A stretch of DNA of 64,000 nt, taken from assembly GCF_036663835.1 (NCBI RefSeq), contig NZ_JAXOJT010000001.1, positions 1,674,001 to 1,738,000 on the forward strand, read 5' to 3'. The stretch comes from Sphingomonas sp. LT1P40. Its GTDB lineage: Bacteria; Pseudomonadota; Alphaproteobacteria; Sphingomonadales; Sphingomonadaceae. The position numbers were made by a program, and so were the translations under genes. The notes beneath the pieces were generated by a model, which was not told the origin of the DNA, made no database searches, and saw nothing but the letters and a program-made list of their open reading frames with translations. Every line of letters starts with the position of its first letter. The first letter of the stretch is position 1. Below, piece after piece: positions 1 through 8,158 of this stretch.

Positions 1-260
1 CGCGTGCTGCGGTGCTCAAGGCGCAGCAACTGCTCGATGCCGGGGATGCGAGGGCGGCCGAAGCGGTGTCGGTGGCCAAGGCTATGACCGGGCTTGCCGC
101 GACCCTCGCCGTGCAGGAAGGCGTGCAGATGCATGGCGGCATCGGCATGACCGACGAATATGATATCGGTTTCTACATGAAGCGCGGACGCGTGCTGGCC
201 GAGATGTTCGGCGACAGTAATTTCCACGCCAACGCGCTGGCGACGGCGGCGGGATATTGA
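1..260 (+). CDS. acyl-CoA dehydrogenase, C-terminal fragment (5' end outside window)
   Basis: Only the last ~85 codons are present; the reading frame is open to the window edge. The segment with HGGIGMTDEYD followed by a KRGRV stretch is the C-terminal helical domain of the acyl-CoA dehydrogenase family, which desaturates acyl-CoA at C2-C3 with FAD. It closely resembles the end of the small ACAD encoded at 17798-18868 (LHGGIGMTDEYDAGF), so it is probably the small-subunit type of a heteromeric enzyme. It is followed by an inverted repeat and a thioesterase gene on the same strand. Confidence 0.85.
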   Translation, partial: RAAVLKAQQLLDAGDARAAEAVSVAKAMTGLAATLAVQEGVQMHGGIGMTDEYDIGFYMKRGRVLAEMFGDSNFHANALATAAGY

Positions 261-267
261 CCCTTCT

Positions 268-379
268 AAGCCCCTCCCCTTCAGGGGAGGGGTTGGGGTG
301 GGGCCTATCCTCTTGGCCACTGGTCTCGGTGAGACTGACAAGCCCCACCCCCAACCCCTCCCCTGAAGGGGAGGGGCTT
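268..379. repeat. inverted pair of C/G-rich palindromic repeats
   Basis: Two ~37-bp copies face each other (268-304 and 342-379), nearly perfect reverse complements that differ by one extra C. Each copy contains its own short palindrome with arms CCCCTCCCC and GGGGAGGGG around TTCA/TGAA. The right copy ends immediately before the AAGGAG ribosome binding site of the following thioesterase gene. A related imperfect hairpin lies at 41800-41824. It is probably a family of mobile or structural intergenic repeats. Confidence 0.8.
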
Positions 380-390
380 AAGGAGTGAAA

Positions 391-1278
391 ATGAGCGACG
401 AATACAAACGCGCGGAGACGGCGGCGGGACAGGTCGCGCAACTGATCGACCTGCTCGATGTCGAGCGGATCGATGTCGATCTGTATCGCGGCGCGCGCCA
501 GCCCGAGGGCGTCGGGCGCGTGTTCGGCGGACAGGTGATCGGACAGGCACTGCAGGCCGCGCAACGGTCGGTCGAGGACAAGGCCGCGCACTCGCTCCAT
601 GCCTATTTCATGCGGCCGGGGAACGAGGACCACCCGATCATCTATCGCGTGGTGCGCGATTATGACGGGGGCAGCTTCGCCAACCGCCGCGTGATCGCGC
701 TGCAACAGGGGCAGCCGATCCTCAACATGATCGCGTCGTTCCATCGCACGGAAGAAGGACTGTCGCATCAGGACCCATTGCCCGACGTGCCGATGCCGGA
801 GGATTTGCGTTCTGAACAAGAGATGCGCGACGAAATCCGCGACGAAGTGCCCGAGCGCTTTCGTCCGTTCTTCCTGCGCGCGAGACCGATCGAAATCCGA
901 CCCTGCTCCCCGCGCAACTGGTTCAAGCCAGCCAAGACCGAGCCGCAGCAATATAGCTGGTTCCGCGCCGCCGCGACGCTGCCTGACGATCCCGCGCTGC
1001 ACCGCGCGATCCTGTCCTATGCCAGCGACATGATGCTGCTCGGGACCGCCACGTTGCCGCATGGGGTGAACTGGATGACCGGCAAGCTGCAATCGGCCAG
1101 CCTGGATCATGCGGTGTGGCTGCACGAACCGCTGCGTGCGGACGAATGGCTGCTCTATGCCACCGACAGCCCGTGGGCGGGGCATGCGCGCGGGTTCAAC
1201 CGCGGGCGTATCTTCACCCGCGACGGGCGGCTGGTGGCGAGTGTCGCGCAGGAAGGGCTGATGCGGATTCGAGGGTAA
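391..1278 (+). CDS. tesB: acyl-CoA thioesterase II (TesB family)
   Basis: The 295-residue product has the double hot-dog organisation of TesB: an N-terminal half with GRVFGGQVIGQAL and FMRPGN, and a C-terminal half with SASLDHAVWLH and SPWAGHARGFNRG. It hydrolyses acyl-CoA to free acid and CoA in the cytoplasm. ATG 391 is chosen over the in-frame GTG at 385 because AAGGAG at 380-385 sits five bases before the ATG and overlaps the GTG. It lies downstream of an acyl-CoA dehydrogenase gene, fitting a role in releasing CoA during acyl-CoA catabolism. Its length matches the family. Confidence 0.93.
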   Translation: MSDEYKRAETAAGQVAQLIDLLDVERIDVDLYRGARQPEGVGRVFGGQVIGQALQAAQRSVEDKAAHSLHAYFMRPGNEDHPIIYRVVRDYDGGSFANRRVIALQQGQPILNMIASFHRTEEGLSHQDPLPDVPMPEDLRSEQEMRDEIRDEVPERFRPFFLRARPIEIRPCSPRNWFKPAKTEPQQYSWFRAAATLPDDPALHRAILSYASDMMLLGTATLPHGVNWMTGKLQSASLDHAVWLHEPLRADEWLLYATDSPWAGHARGFNRGRIFTRDGRLVASVAQEGLMRIRG

Positions 1279-1292
1279 CGGGTTCGCGGGTT

Positions 1293-1462
1293 CCAAACCT
1301 TCTCCAGAGGGAGAAGGATACCGCAGCTTGGCAGCTTGCTGCCTAGCGGAGGTTGGATGAGGGGACGCCGCGTTATCGATAGGGTGATCCCCTCACCCAG
1401 CTCCGACTAAGGCCTTGCTTCGCAAGACCCAAGTCTGCGCAACCCTCTCCCGACGGGAGAGG
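1293..1462. repeat. ~170-bp intergenic repeat, copy 1
   Basis: This segment recurs in reverse orientation at 17510-17682 with only a variable patch near the middle. One end is a palindrome around CTTCTCC/GGAGAAG, the other a palindrome around CCTCTCCCG/CGGGAGAGG, and a third palindrome (TTGGCAGC/GCTGCCTA) lies inside. It fills the space between the convergent thioesterase gene and the minus-strand gene ending at 1473, so it could also act as a terminator or RNA-stabilising structure. Confidence 0.85.
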
Positions 1463-1472
1463 AGACAGGCCC

Positions 1473-2192
1473 TTACCGCTTCCGCACCGTATAACTCGAC
1501 GGCAGGAACAGAAACACCTCGGTCGGCCCGCCACGCGCCCATTCGACGGGACGGTCGAGGCCGGTGACATCGACGCCCGAACCAGTCCCGAACTTCGCGG
1601 CGGAAGCGGCGGCATCGGCGGCGATCAAATCGATGATCTGGCCGCGATACTGATCAGGATTGACCACCGACAGCGTCGGCTCACCCGAAATGCTGACCTG
1701 CGTCCGCCCAGCCTTGGCCACCGCTTCGACGAAGCGCGCGACCGTCGCCTTGGCGGTGGCGATATCCATGCCGGGGGTCAGCCGCACCTTGACCAGAAAA
1801 AACGTCTGGTCGGTATCGGGCCGACCGTCACCGGAGAAGCGCAGATTACCATATTCAGCGAGCGTCAGCGGCGTCAGGACATACTCGCCGATCGCCAGTT
1901 CGACTCCGGCCTTTGCCGCGCCGGCGATCATGTTGGCGATGGTCGCACGCAGATCGGCCTTGCGCGCCGTCGCGTCACGCGCGTCGCCGACCACGCGCAC
2001 CGGCTGGACCGCGAAATCTGCGGTGCGTTTCAGGTTGATGATCGGGCGCGACGCCGCGATCACCCCGTTGCTGTAGCTGCCGTCCCCGCCGAAACCGCGC
2101 CGTTGCGCGGTGACGATCACTTCCTGCGCCAGCGCCGGCATCGCCAACGACAGCATCGTTCCGCCGATCAGCACTTTGGACAATAATCGCAT
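1473..2192 (-). CDS. exported protein of unknown function, tandem paralogue B
   Basis: I do not recognise this 239-residue family. A signal peptide (MRLLSKVLIGGTMLSLAMPALAQ) predicts export. The mature part has a mixed alpha/beta pattern and ends with a GLDRPVEWARGGPTEVFLFLP stretch. It is clearly paralogous to the gene just upstream (2209-2958): both share RTADFAVQ, LSVVNP.QYRG.IIDL and the C-terminal LDRPV.W...G.TEV. ATG 2192 follows GGGGAGGG with good spacing; a longer start would overlap the upstream gene. The two form an operon with a 16-bp gap. A SIMPL-like fold is a guess only. Confidence 0.8.
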   Translation of the reverse strand: MRLLSKVLIGGTMLSLAMPALAQEVIVTAQRRGFGGDGSYSNGVIAASRPIINLKRTADFAVQPVRVVGDARDATARKADLRATIANMIAGAAKAGVELAIGEYVLTPLTLAEYGNLRFSGDGRPDTDQTFFLVKVRLTPGMDIATAKATVARFVEAVAKAGRTQVSISGEPTLSVVNPDQYRGQIIDLIAADAAASAAKFGTGSGVDVTGLDRPVEWARGGPTEVFLFLPSSYTVRKR

Positions 2193-2208
2193 TGTCACCC
2201 TCCCCGGA

Positions 2209-2958
2209 TCAATCACGCGGCCGCACCTTTGCGTCCGACGGCAGGAACAAAAGCACCTCGGTCAGGCCGGCGCGTTTCCACTGGACGGGGCGATCCAGCC
2301 CCCCGACCTCGACGCCATAGCCGGTGCCAAAACGTCCGCTGGTCGCCAGCGTGTCCTTTGCTACCAGATCGATGATGCTACCGCGATATTGCTCGGGATT
2401 GACCACGCTCAGCGTGAGTTCGCTATAGGCCTTCATCTCGGCACGACCGACCGCTGGGACCGCTTTGATAAAGGTGTCGATCCGGGCGAGCGCCGCCTTG
2501 GCGTCGATGCCCGCTGCCAGCGGGACTTTGACCAGAAACTTGACCGCCTCACCGTCGACATCGCCTTCGTCGATTTCGTCGATCTTGAGGTTTTTATAGT
2601 TGCCGGCGGTGAGCGGCTCGACGACGATCTCGCCGCTGGCCAGTTGGACGCCCGATTTGGCGGACAGGTCGATCGCCTTGCGCATCATCGACTGAATCTC
2701 GCCATGCGCGGCGTCTTCGTCGATCGTGTCGCTTACCACGACGACCTGTTGCACCGCGAAGTCGGCGGTGCGGCGCAGCATCTGCGCGGCGGCGGGGGTG
2801 GAGACCACGATCTCGCGGACGCTGACGGGATCGCCATCGGGACTCAGGCGCCGCATCGCGGTGACGATGATCTCGCCATCACCACCATCCTGCGCGACGA
2901 CGGGCATCGAGGTGGCCAGAACCGCGCATGCCGCCGCGCCGATGATCCAGTTGCGCAT
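2209..2958 (-). CDS. exported protein of unknown function, tandem paralogue A
   Basis: The 249-residue protein starts with a typical signal peptide ending in VVAQDGG, so it is probably periplasmic or outer-membrane attached. It shares several blocks with its downstream neighbour (RTADFAVQQV, LSVVNPEQYRGSIIDL, GLDRPVQWKRAGLTEVLLFLP), indicating local duplication. The N-terminal EIIVTAMRR resembles the start of a TonB-dependent receptor plug, but no plug or barrel follows. No catalytic motif is evident. Both genes are read toward the repeat at 1293-1462. Confidence 0.8.
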   Translation of the reverse strand: MRNWIIGAAACAVLATSMPVVAQDGGDGEIIVTAMRRLSPDGDPVSVREIVVSTPAAAQMLRRTADFAVQQVVVVSDTIDEDAAHGEIQSMMRKAIDLSAKSGVQLASGEIVVEPLTAGNYKNLKIDEIDEGDVDGEAVKFLVKVPLAAGIDAKAALARIDTFIKAVPAVGRAEMKAYSELTLSVVNPEQYRGSIIDLVAKDTLATSGRFGTGYGVEVGGLDRPVQWKRAGLTEVLLFLPSDAKVRPRD

Positions 2959-3009
2959 GCCTGCCCTCCCCTGCTTTCGCAGCGAAAATGCGGGGCTTTG
3001 GCGCGGCTG

Positions 3010-3810
3010 TCAAACAGCGGTTTTGCCGTATTCCTGACGGGTGACCGGATGGCTGGACGACAGGCCGCCATCGACCGCCAGCGCCTGTCCGTTGACGTAA
3101 CTTGCGTCGTCGGACGCGAGGAACAGGGCGGCGCGCGCCAGTTCCTCCGCCTGTGCCCCGCGTCGCAACGGGTTGAGGCGGCCGACGCGGTCCATCTTCC
3201 CCGCCTCACGCGCATAGTCGAAGGTCGGTTTGGTCATGCCGGTTTCGGTCAGGCCAGGGCAGAGCGCGTTGACGCGGACGTTCGACCCGGCAAGCTGCTG
3301 TGCGGCAACGGCGGCGAGGTTGATGACGCCAGCTTTCGACGCCGAATAGGCCGGGCTGCCCGCGCCGGAACGGATGCCCGCGACGCTGGCGGTCAGGACA
3401 ATCGCGCCGCCGCCACGCTCCGCGATTTTCGGCGCGCCGTGTTTGATCGCGAGCAATGGGCCGATCAGGTTTACGCGAAGCACCTCGGCGATCAATTCGG
3501 GCGAGGTGTCGAAGATATTGGCCATGCCGCCGGAAATCCCGGCATTGGCGAACAGGATGTCGAGGCCGCCATATTCCGCCACCGCAAGATCGATGGTGGC
3601 AATCACGTCGGCTTCACTGCCGGCATCCATGCGGATCGCCTTTGCCGTGCCGCCCGCATCGGCGATCAACCGCACGGTTTCGTCCGCGCCGTCGCTCTTG
3701 TCGGCGACGATCACCCGGCCCCCTTCGGCGGCGAACAGTATTGCGGCGGCGCGGCCGATGCCGGAGCCTGCACCGGTGACGATGATCGATTTGTCGATGA
3801 AGCGCGCCAT
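3010..3810 (-). CDS. short-chain dehydrogenase/reductase
   Basis: A 266-residue classical SDR. Near the N-terminus is the cofactor motif TGAGSGIGRA, followed by NAG at ~92, the catalytic Ser in the VLTASVAG strand, and YSASK as the Tyr/Lys pair. VADKSDG after beta-2 places an Asp that favours NAD(H) over NADP(H). It oxidises or reduces a hydroxyl/keto group, probably on an acyl-CoA intermediate given its neighbours. The start overlaps the upstream SDR stop as TGATG, so the two are translationally coupled. Last gene of the 8001->3010 operon. Confidence 0.93.
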   Translation of the reverse strand: MARFIDKSIIVTGAGSGIGRAAAILFAAEGGRVIVADKSDGADETVRLIADAGGTAKAIRMDAGSEADVIATIDLAVAEYGGLDILFANAGISGGMANIFDTSPELIAEVLRVNLIGPLLAIKHGAPKIAERGGGAIVLTASVAGIRSGAGSPAYSASKAGVINLAAVAAQQLAGSNVRVNALCPGLTETGMTKPTFDYAREAGKMDRVGRLNPLRRGAQAEELARAALFLASDDASYVNGQALAVDGGLSSSHPVTRQEYGKTAV

Positions 3811-4574
3811 CAGATCGTCACCCCGCCATCGACGACCATCGCCTGTCCGGTCATGTATGCCCCCGCCGGGGATGCGAGGTACACGACCGCCCCGGCGATA
3901 TCCTCGGCCTCACCCAGACGGCGCAGCGGTGTGCCCTTGTTCACTCGCGCCTCCGCCTCCGGATTTTCCCACAGCGCACGTGCGAAATCGGTCTTGATCA
4001 GGCCCGGCGCGATGCAGTTCACCCGGACATTGTCGGGGCCGTATTCGACTGCGTAATTGCGGGCGAGCTGGAAGTCCGCCGCCTTCGATACGTTATACGC
4101 GCCGATCACCGGCGACCCGCGCAGGCCGCCGATCGAGGAGATGATGATGATCGCGCCATCGCGCCGCTCGCGCATTTCCGGCGCGGTCATCTGAATCAGC
4201 CAATGGTTGGAGACGATATTGTTGTCGAGGATCTTGCGGAACTGGTCATCGGCGATGTCGGCCAGCGGCCCGTAATAGGGGTTGGACGCGGCGTTGCAGA
4301 CGAGGATGTCGATGCGCCCGAACCCGGCGCGGGTTTCGTTGACGAGCTTCTGGAGCGCCGCCTTGTCCGAAATGCTGGCCGCGACGGCGATCGCGGTGCC
4401 CTCGCCATGTTTCGCGTTGATCGCGGCAGCGACCTCGTCGCACGCATCCTGCTTTCGGCTTGAAATGACGACCTTCGCGCCATGATCCGCCAGTGCCTCG
4501 GCGGACGCCTTGCCGATCCCGCGCGAGGAGCCGGTGACGATGGCGACCTTGCCGGTCAGGTCGAACAATTTCAT
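3810..4574 (-). CDS. short-chain dehydrogenase/reductase
   Basis: A 254-residue SDR with TGSSRGIGKA as the nucleotide motif, CNAASNPYYG in the NNAG position, SSIGG holding the catalytic Ser and YNVSKAA holding Tyr and Lys. ISSRKQ after beta-2 has Arg/Lys residues compatible with NADP(H). The sequence resembles bacterial enzymes related to DHRS4 and SDR family oxidoreductases found beside acyl-CoA dehydrogenases. It lies 3 bp after the phosphotransferase stop and overlaps the next SDR by one base. With two SDRs in the operon, one may act at C3 and one at another hydroxyl. Confidence 0.93.
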   Translation of the reverse strand: MKLFDLTGKVAIVTGSSRGIGKASAEALADHGAKVVISSRKQDACDEVAAAINAKHGEGTAIAVAASISDKAALQKLVNETRAGFGRIDILVCNAASNPYYGPLADIADDQFRKILDNNIVSNHWLIQMTAPEMRERRDGAIIIISSIGGLRGSPVIGAYNVSKAADFQLARNYAVEYGPDNVRVNCIAPGLIKTDFARALWENPEAEARVNKGTPLRRLGEAEDIAGAVVYLASPAGAYMTGQAMVVDGGVTI

Positions 4575-4577
4575 GTC

Positions 4578-5624
4578 TTACGCCCCCGCCTTCACCGCAA
4601 ACGCCCACGCACTCGCCGCCAGCCCCGGCACCCGCGCCGCCGTCTCCTCAGCATGGGCGTTGCTGGCGTTGCCATCCAGCATGCGGCGCTTGATCCCCTG
4701 GACGATGCTCATCAGGCGGAACTGGCCGAAGGCGAAATACCAGTTGAGGTCGGGTATGCCGTCGCGCCCCGTCGCCGCGCAGTAACGCTCGACCATCTGC
4801 TCGACAGTTGGAATGCCCGTCTTGGGCCCGGTAATCCCTTCAATAGCCGACGCGCCATTGGCGGGGATCATCCAGTTGGTCAGGAGGTAGCTGAAATCCG
4901 CCATCGGATCGCCCAGCGTGGACAATTCCCAGTCGAGCACCGCTTTCACGCGCGGCGCATCGACGTCGAAGATCATGTTGTCGATGCGATAGTCGCCATG
5001 GACGATGCTGGTGCGCGTTTGCGGCGGCAATGTGCGCGGCAGCCATTCGATCAGCCGCTCGACATCGGGCAAATCGTCGGTCTGGGCGAGGCGGTACTGC
5101 TTGGTCCAGCGCCCCACCTGCCGCTCGAAATAGCTGCCGGGCTTGCCGTATTCCGCCAGCCCTGCTGCTGCGAAATCGGTGTTATGCAGTTCGGCCAGCC
5201 GGTCGCACATTTCGAAATAGATCGCGCTGCGCTGTTCCGGCGTCTTGTCAGGCAAGGCGCCGTCCCAGTAATTGACGCCTTCGACCCGCTCCATGATGTA
5301 GAAAGCGGAGCCGATGACGGCGTCGTCCTCGCACAGGCCATAGGGACGTGCGACGGGGAAGCCCGTGGGATGCAGCCCCGCGATCAGCCGATATTCGCGG
5401 TCCACCGCATGGGCCGAGGGCAGGATCGGCCCAAAGGGCTTGCGGCGCAGCACATAGGAACCGCTGGCGGCGTCGATGCGATAGGTGGGGTTCGATTGGC
5501 CGCCCGGAAACTTGGCGTAAGTCAAAGGCCCGACGAATCCCGCGACATTCGCCGCCATCCACGCGGTAAGCCGCCCGGTGTCGAGGTCGGTCACCGCCTC
5601 CATCGCACCCGCTTTCACGCTCAT
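4578..5624 (-). CDS. APH-family phosphotransferase (ACAD10/11 kinase-domain type)
   Basis: A 348-residue kinase-like protein. It shows a Gly-rich FPGGQSNPTYR loop, the Lys of YVLRRKP, the Brenner-type catalytic loop HGDYRIDN and the metal-binding LDWELSTLGDP motif. In animals the same domain is fused N-terminally to ACAD10/ACAD11; in Pseudomonas the stand-alone LvaA phosphorylates 4-hydroxyacyl-CoA. Here it is encoded two genes downstream of an ACAD11-like dehydrogenase, supporting a 4-hydroxyacyl-CoA kinase role rather than drug resistance. It overlaps the upstream alcohol dehydrogenase by 4 bp (ATGA). The substrate is inferred. Confidence 0.9.
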   Translation of the reverse strand: MSVKAGAMEAVTDLDTGRLTAWMAANVAGFVGPLTYAKFPGGQSNPTYRIDAASGSYVLRRKPFGPILPSAHAVDREYRLIAGLHPTGFPVARPYGLCEDDAVIGSAFYIMERVEGVNYWDGALPDKTPEQRSAIYFEMCDRLAELHNTDFAAAGLAEYGKPGSYFERQVGRWTKQYRLAQTDDLPDVERLIEWLPRTLPPQTRTSIVHGDYRIDNMIFDVDAPRVKAVLDWELSTLGDPMADFSYLLTNWMIPANGASAIEGITGPKTGIPTVEQMVERYCAATGRDGIPDLNWYFAFGQFRLMSIVQGIKRRMLDGNASNAHAEETAARVPGLAASAWAFAVKAGA

Positions 5625-6706
5625 GCGAACTCGATCACGGATCGCACGGCATCGCCCTTGCGCAGATTGTCGAACGCATGGTTGATATCCTCCAGACGAA
5701 TGCGCTCGGCGACCATGGTGTCGAGGTCGAGCACGCCATCCAGATACATCTGGACGAGACGCGGCAGGTCGATCGGGAACTGCATCGATCCGGCCAGCGA
5801 CCCTTGCAATTTCTTGCCCGACAGGAAGGTCGGCCCGGGGATGCTGACCGACTGCCCCGGCGCGATCATGCCCAGGATCGTCGCGGTGCCGCCCCGGCGC
5901 AGCACGTTCCAGGCCATTTCCGCGCTGCTCGGCCGCCCGACCGCCTCGATCGCGTAATTCACCCCGCCATCGGTCAGCTTCAGCACCTGTTTGACCACAT
6001 CGTCGGCCATCGCGTCATAGTCGTGCGTCGCGCCCAGCTTGCGCGCCAGCGCACGCTTTTCCGGCACCGGGTCGATCGCGACGATCTTGCCCGCGCCCGC
6101 GATCTTCGCGGCGTTGATCGCGGCTAGGCCGATGCCGCCGCAGCCGATTACTGCCACCGTGTCGCCGGGGATCACCTTGCTGTCGCGGAAAATCGACCCG
6201 GCCCCGGTCATCACCGCGCAGCCCAGCAACGCGGCGCGATCAAGCGGCATGTCCCTGCTGATTGCGACGCAGGCATTTTCGTGGACCAGCATCTGCTCGG
6301 CGAAGGCCGACAGGTTCAGGAAATGCGCGACCGGTGTGCCGTCGTTCAGCGACAGCTTCGGCGGCGCATCCTTCGGGCGTTTGGTCGATGAATCCACGCA
6401 CAGCGACGGCCGCCCGGACACGCAAAACTCGCACGATCCACAAAATACGGTGAAGAAGGTGATGACATGGTCGCCCGGTCGCAATTTGGTGACATCGCTC
6501 CCCACCGCCTCGACCACGCCGGCCGCTTCGTGCCCCGGCACGGTCGGCATGACATGCGGATAGGCGCCATCGACGAAGTGCAGGTCCGACCGGCAAACCC
6601 CGCACGCGGCGGTGCGGATCAGCACTTCGCGCGGGCCGGGTTTCGACACCTGGATATCGTGGATTTCGAGGGGCCGATTGGCCTCGAACAGGACTGCCGC
6701 TTTCAA
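5621..6706 (-). CDS. zinc-dependent alcohol dehydrogenase (MDR superfamily)
   Basis: A 361-residue medium-chain dehydrogenase. Catalytic zinc ligands appear as Cys35 (CGVCRSD) and His59 (PGHEAAG); Cys89, Cys92, Cys95 and Cys103 form the structural zinc site. The Rossmann motif VIGCGGIGLAA is followed by an Asp in VAIDP, pointing to NAD. It oxidises an alcohol to an aldehyde or ketone, or the reverse. It sits between the ACAD and kinase genes, so it may handle the 4-hydroxy/4-oxo step or an alcohol feeding into the pathway. A 4-bp overlap with the phosphotransferase gene shows coupling. Confidence 0.93.
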   Translation of the reverse strand: MKAAVLFEANRPLEIHDIQVSKPGPREVLIRTAACGVCRSDLHFVDGAYPHVMPTVPGHEAAGVVEAVGSDVTKLRPGDHVITFFTVFCGSCEFCVSGRPSLCVDSSTKRPKDAPPKLSLNDGTPVAHFLNLSAFAEQMLVHENACVAISRDMPLDRAALLGCAVMTGAGSIFRDSKVIPGDTVAVIGCGGIGLAAINAAKIAGAGKIVAIDPVPEKRALARKLGATHDYDAMADDVVKQVLKLTDGGVNYAIEAVGRPSSAEMAWNVLRRGGTATILGMIAPGQSVSIPGPTFLSGKKLQGSLAGSMQFPIDLPRLVQMYLDGVLDLDTMVAERIRLEDINHAFDNLRKGDAVRSVIEFA

Positions 6707-6717
6707 CTTCCGCTCCC

Positions 6718-8001
6718 TTAACGCGCCGCCGCCATGTCGCCGCTCGACGGACGATCGATCTTATAGTCCCCATATTTGCCGAACTCGTTGCGTGCGACCG
6801 CCCGGTTGTGAACTTCGTCCGGCCCGTCGGCAAAGCGCAACGTGCGCATGCTCGCCCACGCACTCGCCAGCGGCGTATCGCCCGACACACCCGCGCCACC
6901 GAACGCCTGAATCGCGTCGTCCAGGATCTGCAGCGTCATGCGCGGCCCCATCGCCTTTATCATGGCGATTTCGAGCTGGGCCGATTTGTTGCCGGCCTTG
7001 TCCATCATGTCCGCCGCCTTCAGGCACAGCAGCCGCATCATCTCGAGATTGGAGCGCGCCTCCGCCACTCGCTGTTCCCAGATCGAATGGTCGGAAATGC
7101 GCTTGCCGAACGCGACGCGGCTGACCAGCCGCTTGCACATCGCCTCCAGCGCGTTTTCGGCCACCCCGATCGAGCGCATGCAATGGTGGATGCGCCCCGG
7201 CCCTAGCCGCCCCTGCGCGATCTCGAACCCGCGTCCCTCGCCCAGCAGCAGATTCTCCACCGGTACTCGGACATTGTCGAGCACGACCTCGCCATGGCCA
7301 TGCGGCGCGTGATCATACCCGAAAACCGAAAGCATCCGCTCGACCTTCACGCCCGCCGCGTCCATCGGCACCAGAATCTGGCTTTGCTGCGAATGGCGCG
7401 ACGCATCGGGATTGGTCTTGCCCATCACGATCAGCATCTGACAGCGCGGATCGCCCACCCCCGACGACCACCATTTGCGGCCGTTGATGACATATTCGTC
7501 GCCGTCGCGGACCATCGACGTCTGGATGTTGGTCGCGTCGGACGAGGCCACGTCCGGCTCGGTCATCAGAAATGCCGAGCGAATCTCGCCATTCATCAAC
7601 GGGTTGAGCCAGCGGTCCTTCTGCTCGCGCGTGCCGTAACGATGCAGCACCTCCATATTGCCGGTGTCGGGTGCGGAGCAGTTGAACACCTCCGACGCCC
7701 AGCCCGCCTTCCCCATCTCCTCGGCACACAGTGCATATTCGAGGTTGGTGAGTTGCGTCCCCTCGAACTCGAAACTGTCGTCGACATGGCGCTGGCCCGA
7801 ATGCGGCGGCATGAAGAAATTCCACAACCCCTGCGCCTTCGCCACCGGCTTCAATTCCTCGATCACCGGAATCACCTTCCAGCGCTCGCCTTCGCGGACC
7901 TGCGCAACATATTCGGGGGTGCGCGGCGCGATATGCTGGTCGATGAACCCGCGCACGCGATCGCGGAAATAGGTTTCCCGCTCGGTCAGCGTAAAGTCCA
8001 T
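6718..8001 (-). CDS. acyl-CoA dehydrogenase, ACAD10/11-like
   Basis: A 427-residue flavoprotein. It contains the ACAD middle-domain signature [21 protein letters not shown], and the C-terminal [13 protein letters not shown] and [16 protein letters not shown] motifs; the last is typical of the ACAD10/11 branch rather than straight-chain dehydrogenases. In that branch the enzyme can eliminate phosphate from 4-phosphoacyl-CoA. ATG 8001 is preceded by GAGGAGAGG; a longer frame to 8094 runs into the promoter. First gene of a five-gene operon, divergent from the double TetR regulator, with a shared GTATGG motif 41 bp upstream. Confidence 0.93.
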   Translation of the reverse strand: MDFTLTERETYFRDRVRGFIDQHIAPRTPEYVAQVREGERWKVIPVIEELKPVAKAQGLWNFFMPPHSGQRHVDDSFEFEGTQLTNLEYALCAEEMGKAGWASEVFNCSAPDTGNMEVLHRYGTREQKDRWLNPLMNGEIRSAFLMTEPDVASSDATNIQTSMVRDGDEYVINGRKWWSSGVGDPRCQMLIVMGKTNPDASRHSQQSQILVPMDAAGVKVERMLSVFGYDHAPHGHGEVVLDNVRVPVENLLLGEGRGFEIAQGRLGPGRIHHCMRSIGVAENALEAMCKRLVSRVAFGKRISDHSIWEQRVAEARSNLEMMRLLCLKAADMMDKAGNKSAQLEIAMIKAMGPRMTLQILDDAIQAFGGAGVSGDTPLASAWASMRTLRFADGPDEVHNRAVARNEFGKYGDYKIDRPSSGDMAAAR

Positions 8002-8041
8002 ACAACCTCTCCTCAATCTGGCTCGTTTCGACTCGCCTAGA

Positions 8042-8057
8042 CCATACCCAGTTTTCG
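8042..8057 (-). promoter_or_regulatory. candidate operator, site A of GTATGG motif
   Basis: On the minus strand the site reads CGAAAACTGGGTATGG. It lies in the divergent region between the ACAD operon (start 8001) and the tandem TetR gene (start 8159). It matches the consensus nGAnnnTGCGGTATGG seen at four other promoters in the first 26 kb. A transcription-factor site is inferred from position and conservation only. Confidence 0.5.
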
Positions 8058-8158
8058 GTAAAGTGCGTCGACCACCAAATTTCCGCCGCGTCACACTCGC
8101 AAACGCACAATATAGCTTTAGGACTGTTTCTTCGAATCAAAGCTGCTAGTCTGTTCCA

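Noticed and set aside
1293-1462. Possible CRISPR array or insertion sequence at the repeats
   Set aside because: There are no regularly spaced direct repeats or spacers and no transposase frame; the copies are single, inverted and far apart.
2110-4056. 648-codon plus-strand open frame over the exported-protein and SDR genes
   Set aside because: It spans three well-supported minus-strand genes and has no signature; long antisense frames are common at this GC content.
5030-5046. Aminoglycoside resistance for the APH-fold protein
   Set aside because: The APH fold is shared widely; the acyl-CoA gene neighbourhood and ACAD10/11-type motifs argue for a metabolic kinase.
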